A DNA stretch of 64,000 bases, from positions 485,783,501 through 485,847,500 of the forward strand of contig CM057459.1 in NCBI GenBank assembly GCA_016271365.2, in the 5' to 3' direction. The DNA is from Neoceratodus forsteri. Lineage: Eukaryota > Chordata > Ceratodontiformes > Ceratodontidae. Shown one piece after another: positions 49,660-61,399 of the stretch. Position numbers and translations under genes: made by a program. The first letter of the stretch is position 1; each line of letters begins with the position of its first letter. A model generated the notes under the pieces. That model worked only from the letters and a program-made list of their open reading frames with translations, had not been told where the DNA came from and searched no databases.

Positions 49660-52600
49660 CATTTGTCTTTAATATTCCATCTGATAAACACCACTGTTGC
49701 CAGACAATCCTATTTCATTCATCTATGCTTAAAGAGGTATTCTGATTTTAACAGCATGCTTGCCAGTTCACTTCATCATTTAAACCCCATTTCTCAAAAA
49801 TTACTCCCATTTGGTACATCCACCACATTTCTCTGTTTTCCACAATTTTGTTGTAGTCCCCCTCCTCTGGGTGGAATGGGTACTTGCTCTAGACCCCAAA
49901 ATATAATCTGTACTGGTGTATGTCCTCTCTCCACAAAATGTCTCTCTAGTGGAGAGCTGACATCTTTATTTCTCATTCTGCTTTTATGTTCATAGATTCT
50001 TGTCCTAAGTTCTTTTGTTGTTTTTCCTTTGTATATTTGATCGCAGGGACATTGTATGATATAGAGTACCCCTTCTGTTCCACAAGTTATATGTAATTTA
50101 ATTACATAATCTTGTGTGGGGATGCTTGTATTTCATTTTTTTATGTATGCCCACAAGCTGTGCATTTCCCACAAGGGTACATCCCATTTTGTAAAAGACC
50201 TAGGAGCAATTGAGTTCCTGGGGCTTCTTGTTGGACATGTTGAGCATGTACCAGTTTATTTTTCAAAGCTGGAGTGTTTTTTAGATACCATGAATGTTTT
50301 TTGTTGAAAAATGTTAGACGTTGTGGGGTTGTCTTCTAGAGTTTTCCAGTTTTTTAAAATCACATTTTTAATGTCTGGCATGCATACATTATGTTGTGTG
50401 CTAAATGTAACATTTTTAGATGCTGTTTTCTCTCTGGTTTCTAATGTCTGATGTCTTGGTACTGTACTAATGCTACTTTGTTTTCTGCTTTAGTTAATGT
50501 TTCTTTATTATATTTTCTTTCTCTAAACCTTTGCACAATGATTTTTTCTTCCTTCTCTTAATCATCAGTGCCACTTCATTTCCTTTTGGCCCTTAATAAC
50601 TGTGAATATGGTATGCTTTCTATTAATTTATTTGGGTAAAAACTGTTTGCGTGAAGTATAGTGCTCTTATCTGTAATCTTCCTAAATAATTTAGTTTCTA
50701 ATTAATGGTTACGTTTGAAAATAGTAATGTCCAAGAAATCAATTTGCTGTTCACTACTCTCAAATGTAAACATAAGATTCTGGTCTCTTATATTTATATA
50801 TTCTTTGAAATTTTCGAAACTTCCTGAGTCACCCTTCCAGATTAAAAGTATGTCGTCTCTAAAATGTTTCCAATATCTTATATTTTGGGAAAATGGATTT
50901 TCCACTGAAAAAATGTTACCAGTCTCAAACTGATGCATATATGCATTTGCATAACTAGGTGCCATGGTACTTCCCATGGCTGTACCTTTCTGTTGCCCAT
51001 AAAATTGGTTTTCAAATTGGAAATAATTGTTCACTAAAACTAACTCTGCTAAATTCTGTAAAACATTTATTTTAGGTTTCTTTTTGATCAAATAACAATT
51101 TTCACGCCTGCAGCCACTGATCTGCCTTCATACTCCAGCCGGTGCTCCAACTCCTCCATCGACCCTGAAGTTGCATGCCCAGCTGGCATATGCAACTATA
51201 CCTTTGAGAGGGGCACCACCCCTTTGCCCCCACACCAGGCAAGGATCCAATACCAGGCATCACCGGCTGATGGAGTAGCAAGCTGCTATGGTCTGTGCTG
51301 CCATTTTCCATGTTCTGGTAGCCCTGGGAATGTGAGCACGCAATGACATCATGGCATGTATGTGCTGACATCTGCCGCACTCCATACTACTGCATTGACT
51401 CTTGCAGTGCCCCCGGTCATCAGCAGGGGCTGCTGCAGAGTGGTGGCATCCTGGATCCTTCCCCCAGGGATAGGAGAGCAGTCCTCTGGACTTTCAATCT
51501 TATCCCCCCACTGATCCCTGGCAGCCCGGGCTCACATCCGAACCCGGGTCACCAGTGTGGCATGAGGTGTGGCATCCAGCACCTCAACCCTCAGTGCCAC
51601 CAGGCCGGACACTTGTTTTAGGCTTCTTATCAGGTGCTCTTGTATCCAATAGGTTTCCCATAGCTCCAAGTCTTTTATCATGTGGAATAGATGTATGTAA
51701 GTCCTTGACATCTCGAGTAACTAGAAAACAGTCATCTAATGAGGTGTTGGAATTAAGTTCCTCTGTAAGTTGTAATATGTGTGTAGTGTCTTTCATATAT
51801 GTAGGAATTGTCTTGACTAGAGACTGCGAATGGAAGTTTACAAATTTTGAAAGGGGTTCAAGGACTGATCCGATACCAGATGCAATCAGCATGTCTGGAG
51901 GATTTGTTAGATTCTTATGTATTTTTGATAGTGAAGAAGAGGGGAGTTCTGGGGAATTTTAAATCTATTGTTTCTGCTTCCCACTGTCTTAACTGCCCAT
52001 TCACTTCCATTTCCTGTATTTCTGTTTGTACTTTTCTGGTAATCCCTGGTAATGGTTCAGAATCCAGTCTTGTGCAGTTATCTTGCACTTCTAGTAAGTT
52101 CAGACATATTCTTCTGTAATCATCCATCTGCTGTATTACTATTGCTCCCCCTTGTCTGCTGGTTTTATTATGATAGTGTCATCTTCCTCTAAAGTCTTTA
52201 AAGCAGCTCTTTTCTTTTGGGATATATTACATTTTGTTTTCCTATTTTCCTTTTGTAGAATCCCTCTTACTTGTTTCTCAACCATCTGTATATAATATTC
52301 TACTGTGTAATTCACACCTACTGCTGGCATATATTTAGATTTCTTTCCCATTGCTGTTCTTAGGTCACTTTTTTCTTTGTTTGCATCTATTTGATTTGGC
52401 AAATTGTGTTTGTAATCTAAGGTTCCTAAAAAATATTTGTAGGTCAGCTTCTACCTGGAATTTGTCCACGTCCTTCGTTATTGAATAAGACAGTCCTAAT
52501 GAAAGGACTTTAGTTTCTTCAGGTGTTAAACTTCTGTTACATAGATTGAATATTACTGTCTCCCCAGATGTCTCCTTTGGGGTCGACATTGTCCCTTTCC

Positions 52601-53069
52601 TCTTCCTCCTCCATAGCTTTCTTCTAGTTCTCTTATTTCTGTGCTTGATTGGTCTCTACGCTTTACATTGTACCTCTTTGATGTTCCCTAACCTGAATCT
52701 TCCCTGTTGGTTTGTTGGTTCTACCTCTGCTGTACCTGTAGTGGTCTCTCCTTGTCTGAAAAAGGACCCCGCTGTTGTCTCATATTCATCTTATTAGAGT
52801 ATCTTGTATAGTTCCCTGAGCTAGGAGAGCCAGAATCTATACTCCTAGTATATTTTTTGTTGTATTTTTATATGTATATACTTTGTTGTTTTTATAATCT
52901 CCTGTGTCTCTATGAAATGTTCAAATTTTTTTTTAAGTTTTTTCATATTCCTTTAATTTCTTGTTAATATCTTCTAACCATTCATTCAGTTCATCCGGTT
53001 TTATGTGGGTCTGTAGAGATGTCTCATATTCTTGCATGCTTTCAGCTAGTTTCCCTCTGGTTTTAATAA
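49660..53069 (-). pseudogene. Penelope-like element: RT with GIY-YIG endonuclease, broken
   Basis: Penelope-like elements encode a reverse transcriptase fused to a GIY-YIG endonuclease. In order on the minus strand are an N-terminal region with ENRSLTPEETKVLSLGL-like blocks (52589-52365), TLEEDDTIIIKPADKGEQ (52139-52200), ASGIGSVLEPLSKFV and TSIPHDK (51892-51584), then GTAMGSTMAPSYANAYM and FRDDILLIWKG (51091-50702). Next come a zinc-binding CGKCTACGH (about 50135-50175) and the endonuclease LYIIQCPCDQIYKGKT with RTRIYEHKSR (50080-49970). Several stops and frameshifts occur. The coding path is split by a SINE (51104-51612) and, upstream, by the Ngaro element. It resumes at 61400. The catalytic DD is kept; YVG of the nuclease reads YKG. 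Confidence 0.85.
51104..51612 (-). mobile_element. About 500-bp SINE with tRNA-like head, copy 1
   Basis: The minus strand begins CTGGTGGCACTGAGGGTTGA, an A-box-like head, with GGGTTCGG downstream as a B-box-like word. It then runs through a long GC-rich body to 51104. It shares the head and body with the plus-strand copy at 63555-64000. Flanking target-like words gataagaagcctaaaa and gatcaaaaagaaacctaaaa (both read on the minus strand) look like a diverged target duplication in the Penelope sequence. Confidence 0.6.
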
Positions 53070-53279
53070 TGGAGTTTGCCCTTTAAGGGGCAGACCAAGT
53101 TGTCCGGGTGCACCCCTTCCCCTTACCTGAAAATGGTGTGCTCAGAGGAGGAGGGGGAAGGGAAGGGAGGGACAGGGAGACAGAACAATAGGCAGACAAC
53201 AGGAAGGGGGAGGGGCTAAAGGAGGTACATAATGGGCGGCATAGGAGTGGTTCAGCCACTTTTGCTGAAGTTTTGATCT
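53070..53279 (+). repeat. Ngaro split direct repeat A1
   Basis: Starts tggagtttgccctttaaggg and ends ...tttgctgaagttttgatct. Matches A2 (60671-60855) with a few indels. Confidence 0.85.
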
Positions 53280-54399
53280 ATACTGAAACTACAGCATGTC
53301 GGATTGGCATATTAATTGAGGAAGGTTTGTACACCAGGAATAAAGAGGTAAGAAAAACAAACAACTATGTTGGTTTAGAGATGTAAAACAGTTTTCTTGA
53401 ATGCATAATAAAACAATAGGTGGCTAGCAATGGGTAAGAAAAGCTGCTTAACTCAAGAGGCACAGGAAGACATATAAAAAATGTGTGTTTGGTTTGTGGT
53501 GCAGTTGCAATATATTGCAATAGCAGGGCTTGATAAGGAGCAGACTGTGAAGCACTAAACAGAGAGGTTGTTGAGGGGTAGCTTGGCCCTGAGGAAGTGT
53601 AATGAATTTTGCTGCTTAGTGCTGTGAGAAATTGAGCTGCATGCAGTGGCGTTTTGCTGGCGGAGGCCTAGAGTAGGAAACTGCTGAAGAGCATGTTATG
53701 GGAGTAGAGTGAGCAGTGGAAGCTGAGCAAGTATTGTGGCACAGGATTGAAAGGTCTTCAGTGAGGAGACAGCAGGTGATGGTAATGATCGGCGATGGTC
53801 CTAGTGAGTCAAGCGGAAAAAGAGCTTGGTCTGGGAGTGAACAAGCGATCAGGAAGGTGGTACAAGGTATACAGCACAAGCGCTGGCTTGGAAGGGGCTG
53901 GGACTGGTCTGGTTCACCGAAAAGGGTATAGGATGTTTTGGAGTAACCTGGAAAAGAGGGATAGCATGGAGCCACTGCTGACGGCCGTGTGGTGTGATGT
54001 CACATGCCATGGGGAAGGTCATGAGATGAACAGTTTCACGGGGAAGGGGTGGACTACATGGAGGCCTTCAGAAGCAGAGCAAAAGGGGGAGCGGCGATAA
54101 GGGGGGTTACTCTGTGGGTCTGCCAGGCACGTTTGGGCTGGGCAAATAGGAGGCAGCTGATAGTGGACACCTGTGCAAGGGTCTAGTCGAGCGGGGCTGG
54201 CGGTACAAAAGCATAGGATGACCACGCGGCATGACGTCAGACACTGCAGCTGGGCTGTGCTTCAGGAGGGATCGAGCTTGGGGATGTTCTGGGGGAGTGA
54301 GAATGTGTCAGGGGAGGGGAAAAAAGGGATGACCAGGTGTTTGACTCCATCGCCACCAAATCGGTGAAAGGGATACTGAGGAGGCCTAGAGGACCATGT

Positions 54400-54710
54400 G
54401 GTGAGGCCAGAGGCCTTTTTTGGCACATAAGGGGGAGAATGTTAGGCCTAGATGGCCATGTGGGATGATGACAGATGCCCGGAGTGGGATATCACAAGGC
54501 CTGGTGGGAAGTGGGGCAGCAAGGCCCTAGGAAGGCCTTCAGGGACCAGAGGCCCCCTTTTTGGACATAGGATGGGGAGAATGTGAGGTCTAGAAGGCCA
54601 CGTGGAGCAATGACAGACTCTTGGCATCTGATGTCATGACACAAGACCACAAGGCCTGGTGGGAAGGGAGCAACAGGGCCCAGGGGAGGCCTACAGGGAA
54701 CACAGCATCT
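54400..54710 (+). repeat. Tandem duplication in the Ngaro 5' region
   Basis: Two copies about 142 bp apart: ggggagaatg at 54432 and 54574, each followed by 'aggtctaga.ggcca.gtgg' and later caaggcctggtgggaag. No open frame. Sits in the leader before gag. Confidence 0.65.
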
Positions 54711-54917
54711 CTGGATAAGTTGCACAGGTGGGGGCCATGCATACTCTGGCAAGGAGGGGTGGTACAACAAGGATGAGGGCGCTGGGTGGAGACACATACA
54801 AGGGCTGGGGGGGCATTTCAAGAAGCGTATATATAAAAAAAATTATATACAGAAAAAATTAAATAAATAAGGGTGAAATAAATATATATTGCATAAGAGC
54901 ATATAAACTAACTAGAA

Positions 54918-56420
54918 GTGGGGAGGGCCAAAAAAATGCTAGGCTGTTTCGGGCAGATGATTAATGGAAACTTCAACTTTCTTGGTTTTGGTCAGCTGTC
55001 TCTACAGCCTCCCCAGATAAGTGCAAAGAAAATGACACCAAGGAAGAACAAACCATCTAAAAAAGATGCCTACAAGGCTATAGTGGAGCTTGCAGAGAAG
55101 GCCAACAGAATGTGGCAGTTGGTGGAAGGAGAGGAGCCGTGGAGATCCGGGGAGAAGAGGAAAGCAGGGAAGGGAAAAGGGGGTGGTGGGAAGAGGCCAA
55201 CAGGGAGGCCACGCAGCCCCAGCAGGGTGCATCCACTGCTGGTGGTACCTCCCAGAGCGGCTAGCCCAGTACCACTGCAGTCCCATGTCCCAGGCCCGTC
55301 AGTACCTCCCCTTGACCAGGTGGTGGTTCCCCCAGTGGAACCCAGACCGGACCCCCCGAGCACAGCAGTCCGTCTGCTGCCAATAGTACAACCAGCCATG
55401 CCACCACAGGGGGACTATACAGGCCATCCCAAGCACAGCAGGGCACAAGAAACCAACAAGGCCACAGGTAATGTATCTGGGGCAGTAGGAGAAAGCATGA
55501 AAGAATACATATGTCAAATTATTTCTGGTTCGGGACAGGGGGGTTGGGTCAGATGGAATCCACGCTGGCGGAGATAAGGTCAGATACAGCGGTGACAAAG
55601 GGGGAAGAGAAATGGCTGGAGAAGGCAGGAAAAGGAAAAAGGGAGATAGGAAGCCCTGGAATGAGAATAGGGGAGCATGTGCCACTGGCCACAAAAGAAA
55701 AAATATGGAAGGGGGAGTATGTGGACATATTTGCACTAGTGAGCTAGGATGTAGCAGCAAAATATGAGGAAGCAGAGAACATTGGTAAGAGTGAAATGGC
55801 TGCAGCAGTGGTTTTGTTGGACAAGAAAGATCAGGACAAATTTACCAAAGGAAAAACTTGGGATGGGTGGATTGTAGGTTTCACCACGTACTCAGCTATA
55901 GTGCTGGAAAGGACACCTGAGCTGGGTAATCCTTTGATCGCTTATTCCCTGATAATAAGATGAGCAGAGGTGAAAGGAGGGGTGGGATGGATATACTATG
56001 ACGAGTTCTTCTGGCAAAGGATGGCTATGTTCGGGGATGTAAGATAGGATATGAAACAATTAGATCTGTGGACAGATTATGTAAACAACCAGTCCACGCC
56101 TGAAGGGGAGATGGTGAAGAGAAGTGGGGTACCCCAGAGGTGTTGCTGGGGTTACAATAAGGCATCCTGCTCTTGGCCCCAATGCCATTTTTGGCATGCT
56201 TGTTCAAAGTGTGGAGGAACACACCCAGCGAGTAGATGCAGAACGGCATGGGCAAAAGGGACCCAAGGGTCAGGGGGCTAGGAACAGGCCAACAGTTTTT
56301 CCAGGACAGGAAAGGTTATAAGGGGCTGGCTTGGAATAGAGGGGGGAGAGGGCACACAGGTAGAGGGAGCTATAATTATTAACTACAAGGAACGGAAAAG
56401 GAACAGGGAGGGTGGGTATA
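54918..56420 (+). pseudogene. Ngaro ORF1 (gag-like)
   Basis: Expected to encode the structural, RNA-binding protein. An open frame of 219 codons begins at 54918 with a basic N-terminal half and a Pro-rich middle (PLDQVVVPPVEP). The reading then shifts to another frame (from about 55511) with VPLATKEKIWKGEYVDIF and, after three stops, a Cys/His cluster CWGYNKASCSWPQCHFWHAC with CGGTHPASRC (56140-56230). That cluster is typical of Ngaro/DIRS gag C-termini. The hAT MITE at 56423 lies just past it. Start choice at 54918 is by frame length only. Confidence 0.7.
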
Positions 56421-56422
56421 GT

Positions 56423-56780
56423 CAAGGCCCTTGGAATTCTGCGGTTCTGTGGTTGCGGAATTTGCAGCAGAATTTGCATCATGCTGCAGAATATATATAG
56501 TGCCACAGAATTCATTGTTTTTGGTGAATTTTCATATAAATATACTGTTTTTTCTATAGTGTCAGGCTTTCTTTCCCACCTTGTTTATACTGAAGCCCCT
56601 CCTCTATGCTCAGTATATGATGTCATCAGTGACATCACATCATATTTAGCCAATGACAGAACTGCATTCTGCCAGAGAAATGAATAAATCATGCTGCAGA
56701 AATCAGAAAATGCTGCCGCAGAAGTCAAGGAGCCCTGCCGCAGAAATCAGAAAAGTCTGCCACAGAACACCAGGGCCCTG
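56423..56780. mobile_element. hAT-type MITE inside the Ngaro element
   Basis: Ends CAAGGCCCTTGG and, inverted, CAGGGCCCTGGT. The flanking 8-bp words ggtatagt (56415-56422) and ggtataga (56781-56788) match at 7 of 8. The interior is rich in 'ctgc.gaat' and 'cagaa' words and has no transposase. Confidence 0.8.
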
Positions 56781-56825
56781 GGTATAGAAGAAATGGAGGG
56801 GAGAGGGCAGGAGATCTGCTCCAAA

Positions 56826-57474
56826 CAGCTAGGACACCCATTAAGATAGAAGTGTGGGAAAAGTGGCTAAGAAAATATTCAGATAAGGAGGTGGTGAGGT
56901 CACTTAAGAAAGGGTTTGAGACCGGTTTCCCTTTAAAGTGTGAAGGCCCGAGGCAAGCGAGGGAGGCAAACAATTTGGTTTCAGTTAAAAAGGAGGAGGA
57001 CATTTTAAGACAGAAGTTAGAGAAGGAAAAAGCAGCAGATAGAGCAGAAGGGCCGTAAGCTACCCCTCCACTGCAGAATATGAGAGTTTCTCCATTGGGG
57101 CTGGTCCCCAAAAAACAGCAAGGAGAATACGGGAAGGACAGAGGGCAGGGGATCGATTCCAAGAAGCAAGAACGCCCATCAAGATAGATGCATGGGTGGA
57201 CTGGCTAGAAATATACCCAGATAGAAAGGTGGCAGAGACCTTCAAGACAGGTTTTAGGACAGGTTCTTCATTACAGTATGAAGACCAGAGGCAAGTGAGA
57301 GACGCGAACAACCTCAGCTCAGTAAAAGGGAAGGAAGAAATCTTAAGGCAGAAAATAGAGAAGAAAAAGGCAGCTGGGCGAGTGGAAGGGCCATACGATA
57401 CTCTCGCATTGCATAATATGAGAATTTCTTCATTGGGCCTGGTTTCCAAAAACAGCATAGGGAATACAGGGTGA
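56826..57474 (+). pseudogene. Ngaro RT N-terminal region, duplicated in tandem
   Basis: Two successive copies encode the same RT-upstream region. Copy 1 (56826-57130) has LRKYSDKEVVRSLKKGFETG, ends DRAEGP and is followed by MRVSPLGLVPKK. Copy 2 (57165-57474) has LEIYPDRKVAETFKTGFRTG and GRVEGP, then MRISSLGLVSK. Copy 2 leads into the RT core, copy 1 does not. The copies are diverged, so this is an old unequal duplication, or two different elements joined. Confidence 0.7.
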
Positions 57475-58365
57475 TTCACCACCTGTCATTTCTGGAAGGG
57501 GACTCAGTGAATGATTTTATAAGCGAGGACCATAGTGAAGTGACTTATGCCACACTAGAAGGAGTGATCCAGATCATCTGAGCAATGTCCAATGCTCGGA
57601 TGGCAAAAACAGACATAGAGTCCACCTTCAGATTGCTTCTTGTCAGGAGGGAAGACTGGGACCTGTTGGGATTTAAAATTGGGGGACAGTACTGCTTTGA
57701 CAGAGCAATGCCCATGGGATGTTCCATAGCATGTGCTACGCTTGAGGCATTCAGCACCTGCTTACAGTGGATATTTCAAGAAAAAAATGGTTAAAAGACA
57801 GTCAGTCACTATCTGGATGATTTCCTTTTTATAGGCAGAGGAAAGAGTGGGACAGAAAGAATGCTGGCCAGTTTCCAAGATTTATGCTGAGACTTAGGGG
57901 TTCCATTGTGGGAGGGTGGGGAGCACACAAGTAGAAGAAGAGTGCAATTAAAGCAGGTGCAACAGGTCCTGGGATACCTAAACTTTGCATGCATGGCAAT
58001 GAGGCCAGGGAGGGCTTTTCACCAAAAGCTAGGAAGGGCCGCAGCGGAAGTCACCAGACCACATCACTGGGTAGACATGACAGGAGTTAAGGAAGATTTC
58101 AGGGTGTGGGAGGAGTTCCTCAGCACCTATAATGGCTCTTCCTTGTGGCAGGAGGACTGGGTTTATAACATGGACCCCGATCTCTACACAGATGCAGCAG
58201 GGGACTTAAGTATGGGGGGCTATTTGAGGGGCAGGTGGTTCACGGAACCATGGCCTGCAGACTAGGTGAGGGAAGGGAAAGTAAAATACATCACACTGTT
58301 GGAGATCATGCCCATTTGGGCCTACACCCTGGGGTGGGGGGAAGAGCTGCAGAATTAGAAGGTAA
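57474..58365 (+). pseudogene. Ngaro reverse transcriptase and RNase H
   Basis: RT blocks in order: TDIESTFRLLLVRREDWDLL (57600s), PMGCSIACATLEAFSTCLQW, then YLDDFLFIGRG (57809-57840), the catalytic YxDD box. QVLGYLNFACMAMRPGRAF leads into RNase H with DLYTDAAGDLSMGGYL, LLEIMPIWA and, in another frame, CDNKAVVEVLNN (58375-58410). In-frame stops at 57575-57582, 57793 and 57885 and a frame change near 58360 break it. This order and these motifs match DIRS/Ngaro polymerases. Confidence 0.8.
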
Positions 58366-59300
58366 CATTTTCGGTGTGACAACAAGGCAGTGGTAGAGGT
58401 TTTAAACAACAGAGGAGCAAGACCAGAAATTGTCATGGAGGTCTTGAGACAGTTGGTGTTAAGGGCCTTGAAACTGAACGTGTCATTCAGGGCAAAAAAC
58501 GCATAGAGGGGTATACAATATCCTGGCTGACAGCCTTTCCCGTCGGCAGCTGGATCATTTCTGGAGGTGGGCACCTACAGCAGAGGGGAAAAAGACACCC
58601 ATACCAATGAACATCTGGGACATTGGCAAGAGGGAGCAGAACTGCTGTTGTGCAGCTCATGGGCACCACGTACTCTTAGGACCAGTAGAAGACCAATAAG
58701 GGAGCAGTGGCTTGTGAAACTGAAAGGGGTTTTACCAGAAATCTGAAGAGGAAAAGCTGAGGCCCAGCTATTCCACACAATCTATTTAGTAATGTCTGCA
58801 GGGGCCATGAGAGTGAGCAAGGCTGTGGGACATGGCCGTAAGGATAAAGAAGGGGGGTTGGAATGGGAAGATCTAAGTTGGGGGATGAAAGATACAAATC
58901 ATGATTAAGAGGTCAAAGACGGATCAAGGGGGCAGGGTTGTATGGTAACTCTGAAGGCTCACATAGACGACACAGTGTGTCCAGTAAAGGCTTTGTGGGC
59001 TTACGCTGCAGAGCATGGGAATAGGACAGGGAGATTATTTGTACATGGAGATGGAAAGAAGGCCACAAGTTATCAAGTCACGCCCATGCTTATAAAACGA
59101 AAAAAAAAGACATGTAATTCCTGGGGTAGGATCCATGCAATTACTCATTCTACTCCCTACGGATAGGGGCAGCTTCGCAGTGGGCAGCAGCAGGTGAGAC
59201 GGTGACTAATATGTTGGAGAAGGGGTGTTGGCGGTCTGCCAGTTACCAGAGATACATTCGAGCACTGAAGTATGAAGACTAATGTATCACCTGTGTTTAT
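58365..59300 (+). pseudogene. Ngaro tyrosine recombinase
   Basis: Catalyses element integration through a tyrosine-linked intermediate. Visible are IKRSKTDQGG (first arginine box, 58905-58935), HIDDTVCPVKALWAYAAEHG (58960s), then, after a frame change near 59155, YSLRIGAASQWAAAGE and GCWRSASYQRYIR. The usual H-x-x-R box reads Y-x-x-R here, so the catalytic histidine is lost. The second arginine, the tryptophan and the final tyrosine are kept. ADSLSRRQLDHFW (58525-58563) belongs to the end of RNase H. Stops and frame changes are frequent. Confidence 0.75.
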
Positions 59301-59344
59301 TTTTACAGATACAGAGCCACATTGTCGGGGGGATAGAATAGTAA

Positions 59345-59810
59345 TAATAATAAACTCCATTTATTGTGCGCCTTTTAAATTTCAAGGCGCATTACCGTAA
59401 GATATAAATACAAAAATCAGCATCATAAAACCAAACAAATCAAATCAGAAAATATTATCACCAAAGACTTTTTCCCAAAGGAAAGATTTCAAAGCCTGTT
59501 TAAAACTCCCCATAATCATACACTCCTTAATCCGACAGGGAGAGAATTCCAGAGGGACAGGGCCATAAACATAAAAGTATGGGCCCCAGCAGATTTTAAA
59601 GTCACCCTTGGAATCTCTAGCATCCCCTCTTTGGCTGAACGGAGCAATCTCACAGGGTGGTAAGGGATCAGGAGTTCTTTCAGGTAGTCAGGGCTCAGAT
59701 GGTGCAGGGCTTTAGAAGTCAGTAATCTGACTTTGAAGGTGATCCACCACTGAACTGGGAGCCAATGCAGATCCCACAGCACCAGTGTAATGTGAGAAGA
59801 TCTAGGAGTA
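59345..59810 (-). mobile_element. L2-like LINE 3' end inside the Ngaro element
   Basis: The minus frame 59516-59824 encodes VLWDLHWLPVQWWITFK and LKSAGAHTFMFMALSLWNSL, the C-terminus of L2-like reverse transcriptases. The 3' UTR has the aaggcgc/gcgcctt stem, AATAAA and a (TTA)n tail (59341-59352). It is 5'-truncated. No target duplication was recognised. Confidence 0.8.
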
Positions 59811-60012
59811 CCCACCAACAACAAGAAGTGTGATACGAAAAAAGGGAGCTAAGAACATATATAAGATACTTATTTTGGCTAAATCCAATAGGAAGAGGGA
59901 GGATCACAGAAGTATGATCTGCAGTCACTCCAACATTTATCTGGGTGGAAAAGAGAGCTGAGAAAAAGGCTGGGGGAAAACAGCAGCACCAGGAGGTGAG
60001 AAAAAATGTAGG

Positions 60013-60225
60013 TTGATTTGGCGCGGCATCCGTGGGATGAGATGGGCTCAACTGCGTCCTACCCTGAAAAACCGTGGGGTGGAAGAGTGGGTAGAGGATT
60101 TTTACAGGTCAGATGGTGTGCACCTGTCAGATTTAGCCATAGATATGTTAATACAGAAACAACGGGATTTAAAGAAGCATGGAAGAGACATGCAGGAAAT
60201 AGAATATAAAAAAAGAAAAAAATGA
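60013..60225 (+). pseudogene. Ngaro SGNH-like hydrolase remnant
   Basis: The C-terminal block RSDGVHLSDLAIDMLIQKQR (60110-60170) contains the Asp-x-x-His pair of SGNH hydrolases and matches the hydrolase ORF found after the recombinase in many Ngaro-type elements. The N-terminal serine block is not found; it may have lain before the L2-like insertion at 59345. Role in the life cycle is not established. Confidence 0.65.
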
Positions 60226-60329
60226 AGAAAGAAAAAGGGAGAAAGTCCCCATAGTGGTGGGGGAACAATACCCTATATGAAGGGGATAGCCAGCCATCCA
60301 ACGCAAGCTGGAGACTGGCTAATGGGAAA

Positions 60330-60670
60330 AGGGAGGGCAGGATGGGAGGGGGGAAGATAAAGGAATAGGATGAAAAGAAGAAAAAGCTGAAGGAGGAAAA
60401 GTGGTCTCGGGTCTCACCATTACCTAACTGAAAAACAGAAGAAGAAGGCACTCAGGTTTTCACCTGGGAGAGCGACAAGAGGAAGAAAGAGGGATGATCA
60501 GAGATTAATTTATGGATGCAATTAAATACGATGGTGAAAGATACAATAATAAAAGATGATGAGATGGAAAATGGAATTATGATCTATAATAAATTAATTG
60601 CCAATCTGAGCACAACTACATTCAATGGTCTCTGTCTTTTTGTGAGGGAAAAGGGGTGACTCTGGGATAA
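60330..60670 (+). repeat. Ngaro split direct repeat B1
   Basis: Shares ggaataggatgaaaagaaga, aggttttcacctggg and the end gagggaaaaggggtga with B2 (61065-61399). Confidence 0.8.
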
Positions 60671-60855
60671 TGGGGTTTGCCATTTAAGGGGCAGACCAAG
60701 TTGTCCTGGTGCACCCTTCCTTTACCTGAAGATGGTGTGCCTGGGGAGTGACAGGAGACAACAATAGGCAGGCAACAGGAAGGGGAAGGGCCTAAAGGAT
60801 GTACATAATGGGCAGCACAGGAGTGGTTCAGCCACTTTTGCTGAAGTTTTGATCC
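60671..60855 (+). repeat. Ngaro split direct repeat A2
   Basis: Begins tggggtttgccatttaaggg. Second copy of A1, immediately after B1. Confidence 0.85.
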
Positions 60856-60920
60856 CTCTCACCCAACCTTAAACTATAGAGCATGAAGGGAAGACAGTAA
60901 AAAGGGACTGTATGGTAGGT

Positions 60921-61050
60921 CTGTCAGAGGTGGATGACAGAATTGTCCGGTAGGACGGTTAGTGGACTGCAAAAGGTGGATGTGGAAGGTCTGTCAGAGG
61001 TGGATGACAGAATTGTCCGGTAGGACAGTTAACGGACTGCCAAAGGTGGA
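60921..61050 (+). repeat. About 68-bp tandem duplication between A2 and B2
   Basis: ggtctgtcagaggtggatga and ttgtccggtaggac occur twice, about 68 bp apart. Confidence 0.85.
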
Positions 61051-61064
61051 TGGCAGAGATGAGG

Positions 61065-61399
61065 GAAAGGGGGAGGAGGAGGGGAAGAAAAAGGAATAGG
61101 ATGAAAAGAAGAAGAAGCTGAAGGAGAAAAAGCAGTCTCGGTTCTCACCATTACTGAACAGGAAAAGAGAAGAAGAAGGCACATCAGGTTTTCACCTGGG
61201 GAAGCGACAAGAGGAAGAAAGAGGGATGATCAGAGATTAATATATGGATGCAATTAAATACAATGGTGAAAGATACAATAATAAAAGATGATGAGATGAA
61301 AAATGGAATTATGATATACAATAAATTAATTGACAATCTGAGCACAACATTCAATGGTCTCTGTCTTTTTGTGAGGGAAAAGGGGTGAATCCGGGACAA
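61065..61399 (+). repeat. Ngaro split direct repeat B2
   Basis: Second copy of B1, ending gaatccgggacaa at the element's right border. Confidence 0.8.

Larger units (their letters stand above)
53070..61399 (+). mobile_element. Ngaro-type tyrosine-recombinase retrotransposon
   Basis: An 8.3-kb plus-strand element. Its repeats are arranged A1 (53070-53279), internal genes, B1 (about 60330-60670), A2 (60671-60855), B2 (about 61065-61399). This split direct repeat is the hallmark of Ngaro/PAT-type elements, which integrate with a tyrosine recombinase instead of an integrase. Internal order: gag-like ORF with Cys/His motif, RT/RNase H, tyrosine recombinase, SGNH-like remnant. No target duplication is seen, and the Penelope reading frame rejoins exactly across it. 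Stops, frameshifts, a hAT MITE (56423-56780) and an L2-like piece (59345-59810) show it is inactive. Confidence 0.85.

Noticed and set aside
55002..55760. Minus-strand Pro/Ser-rich frames of 94-153 codons
   Set aside because: Antisense shadows of the Ngaro gag ORF.
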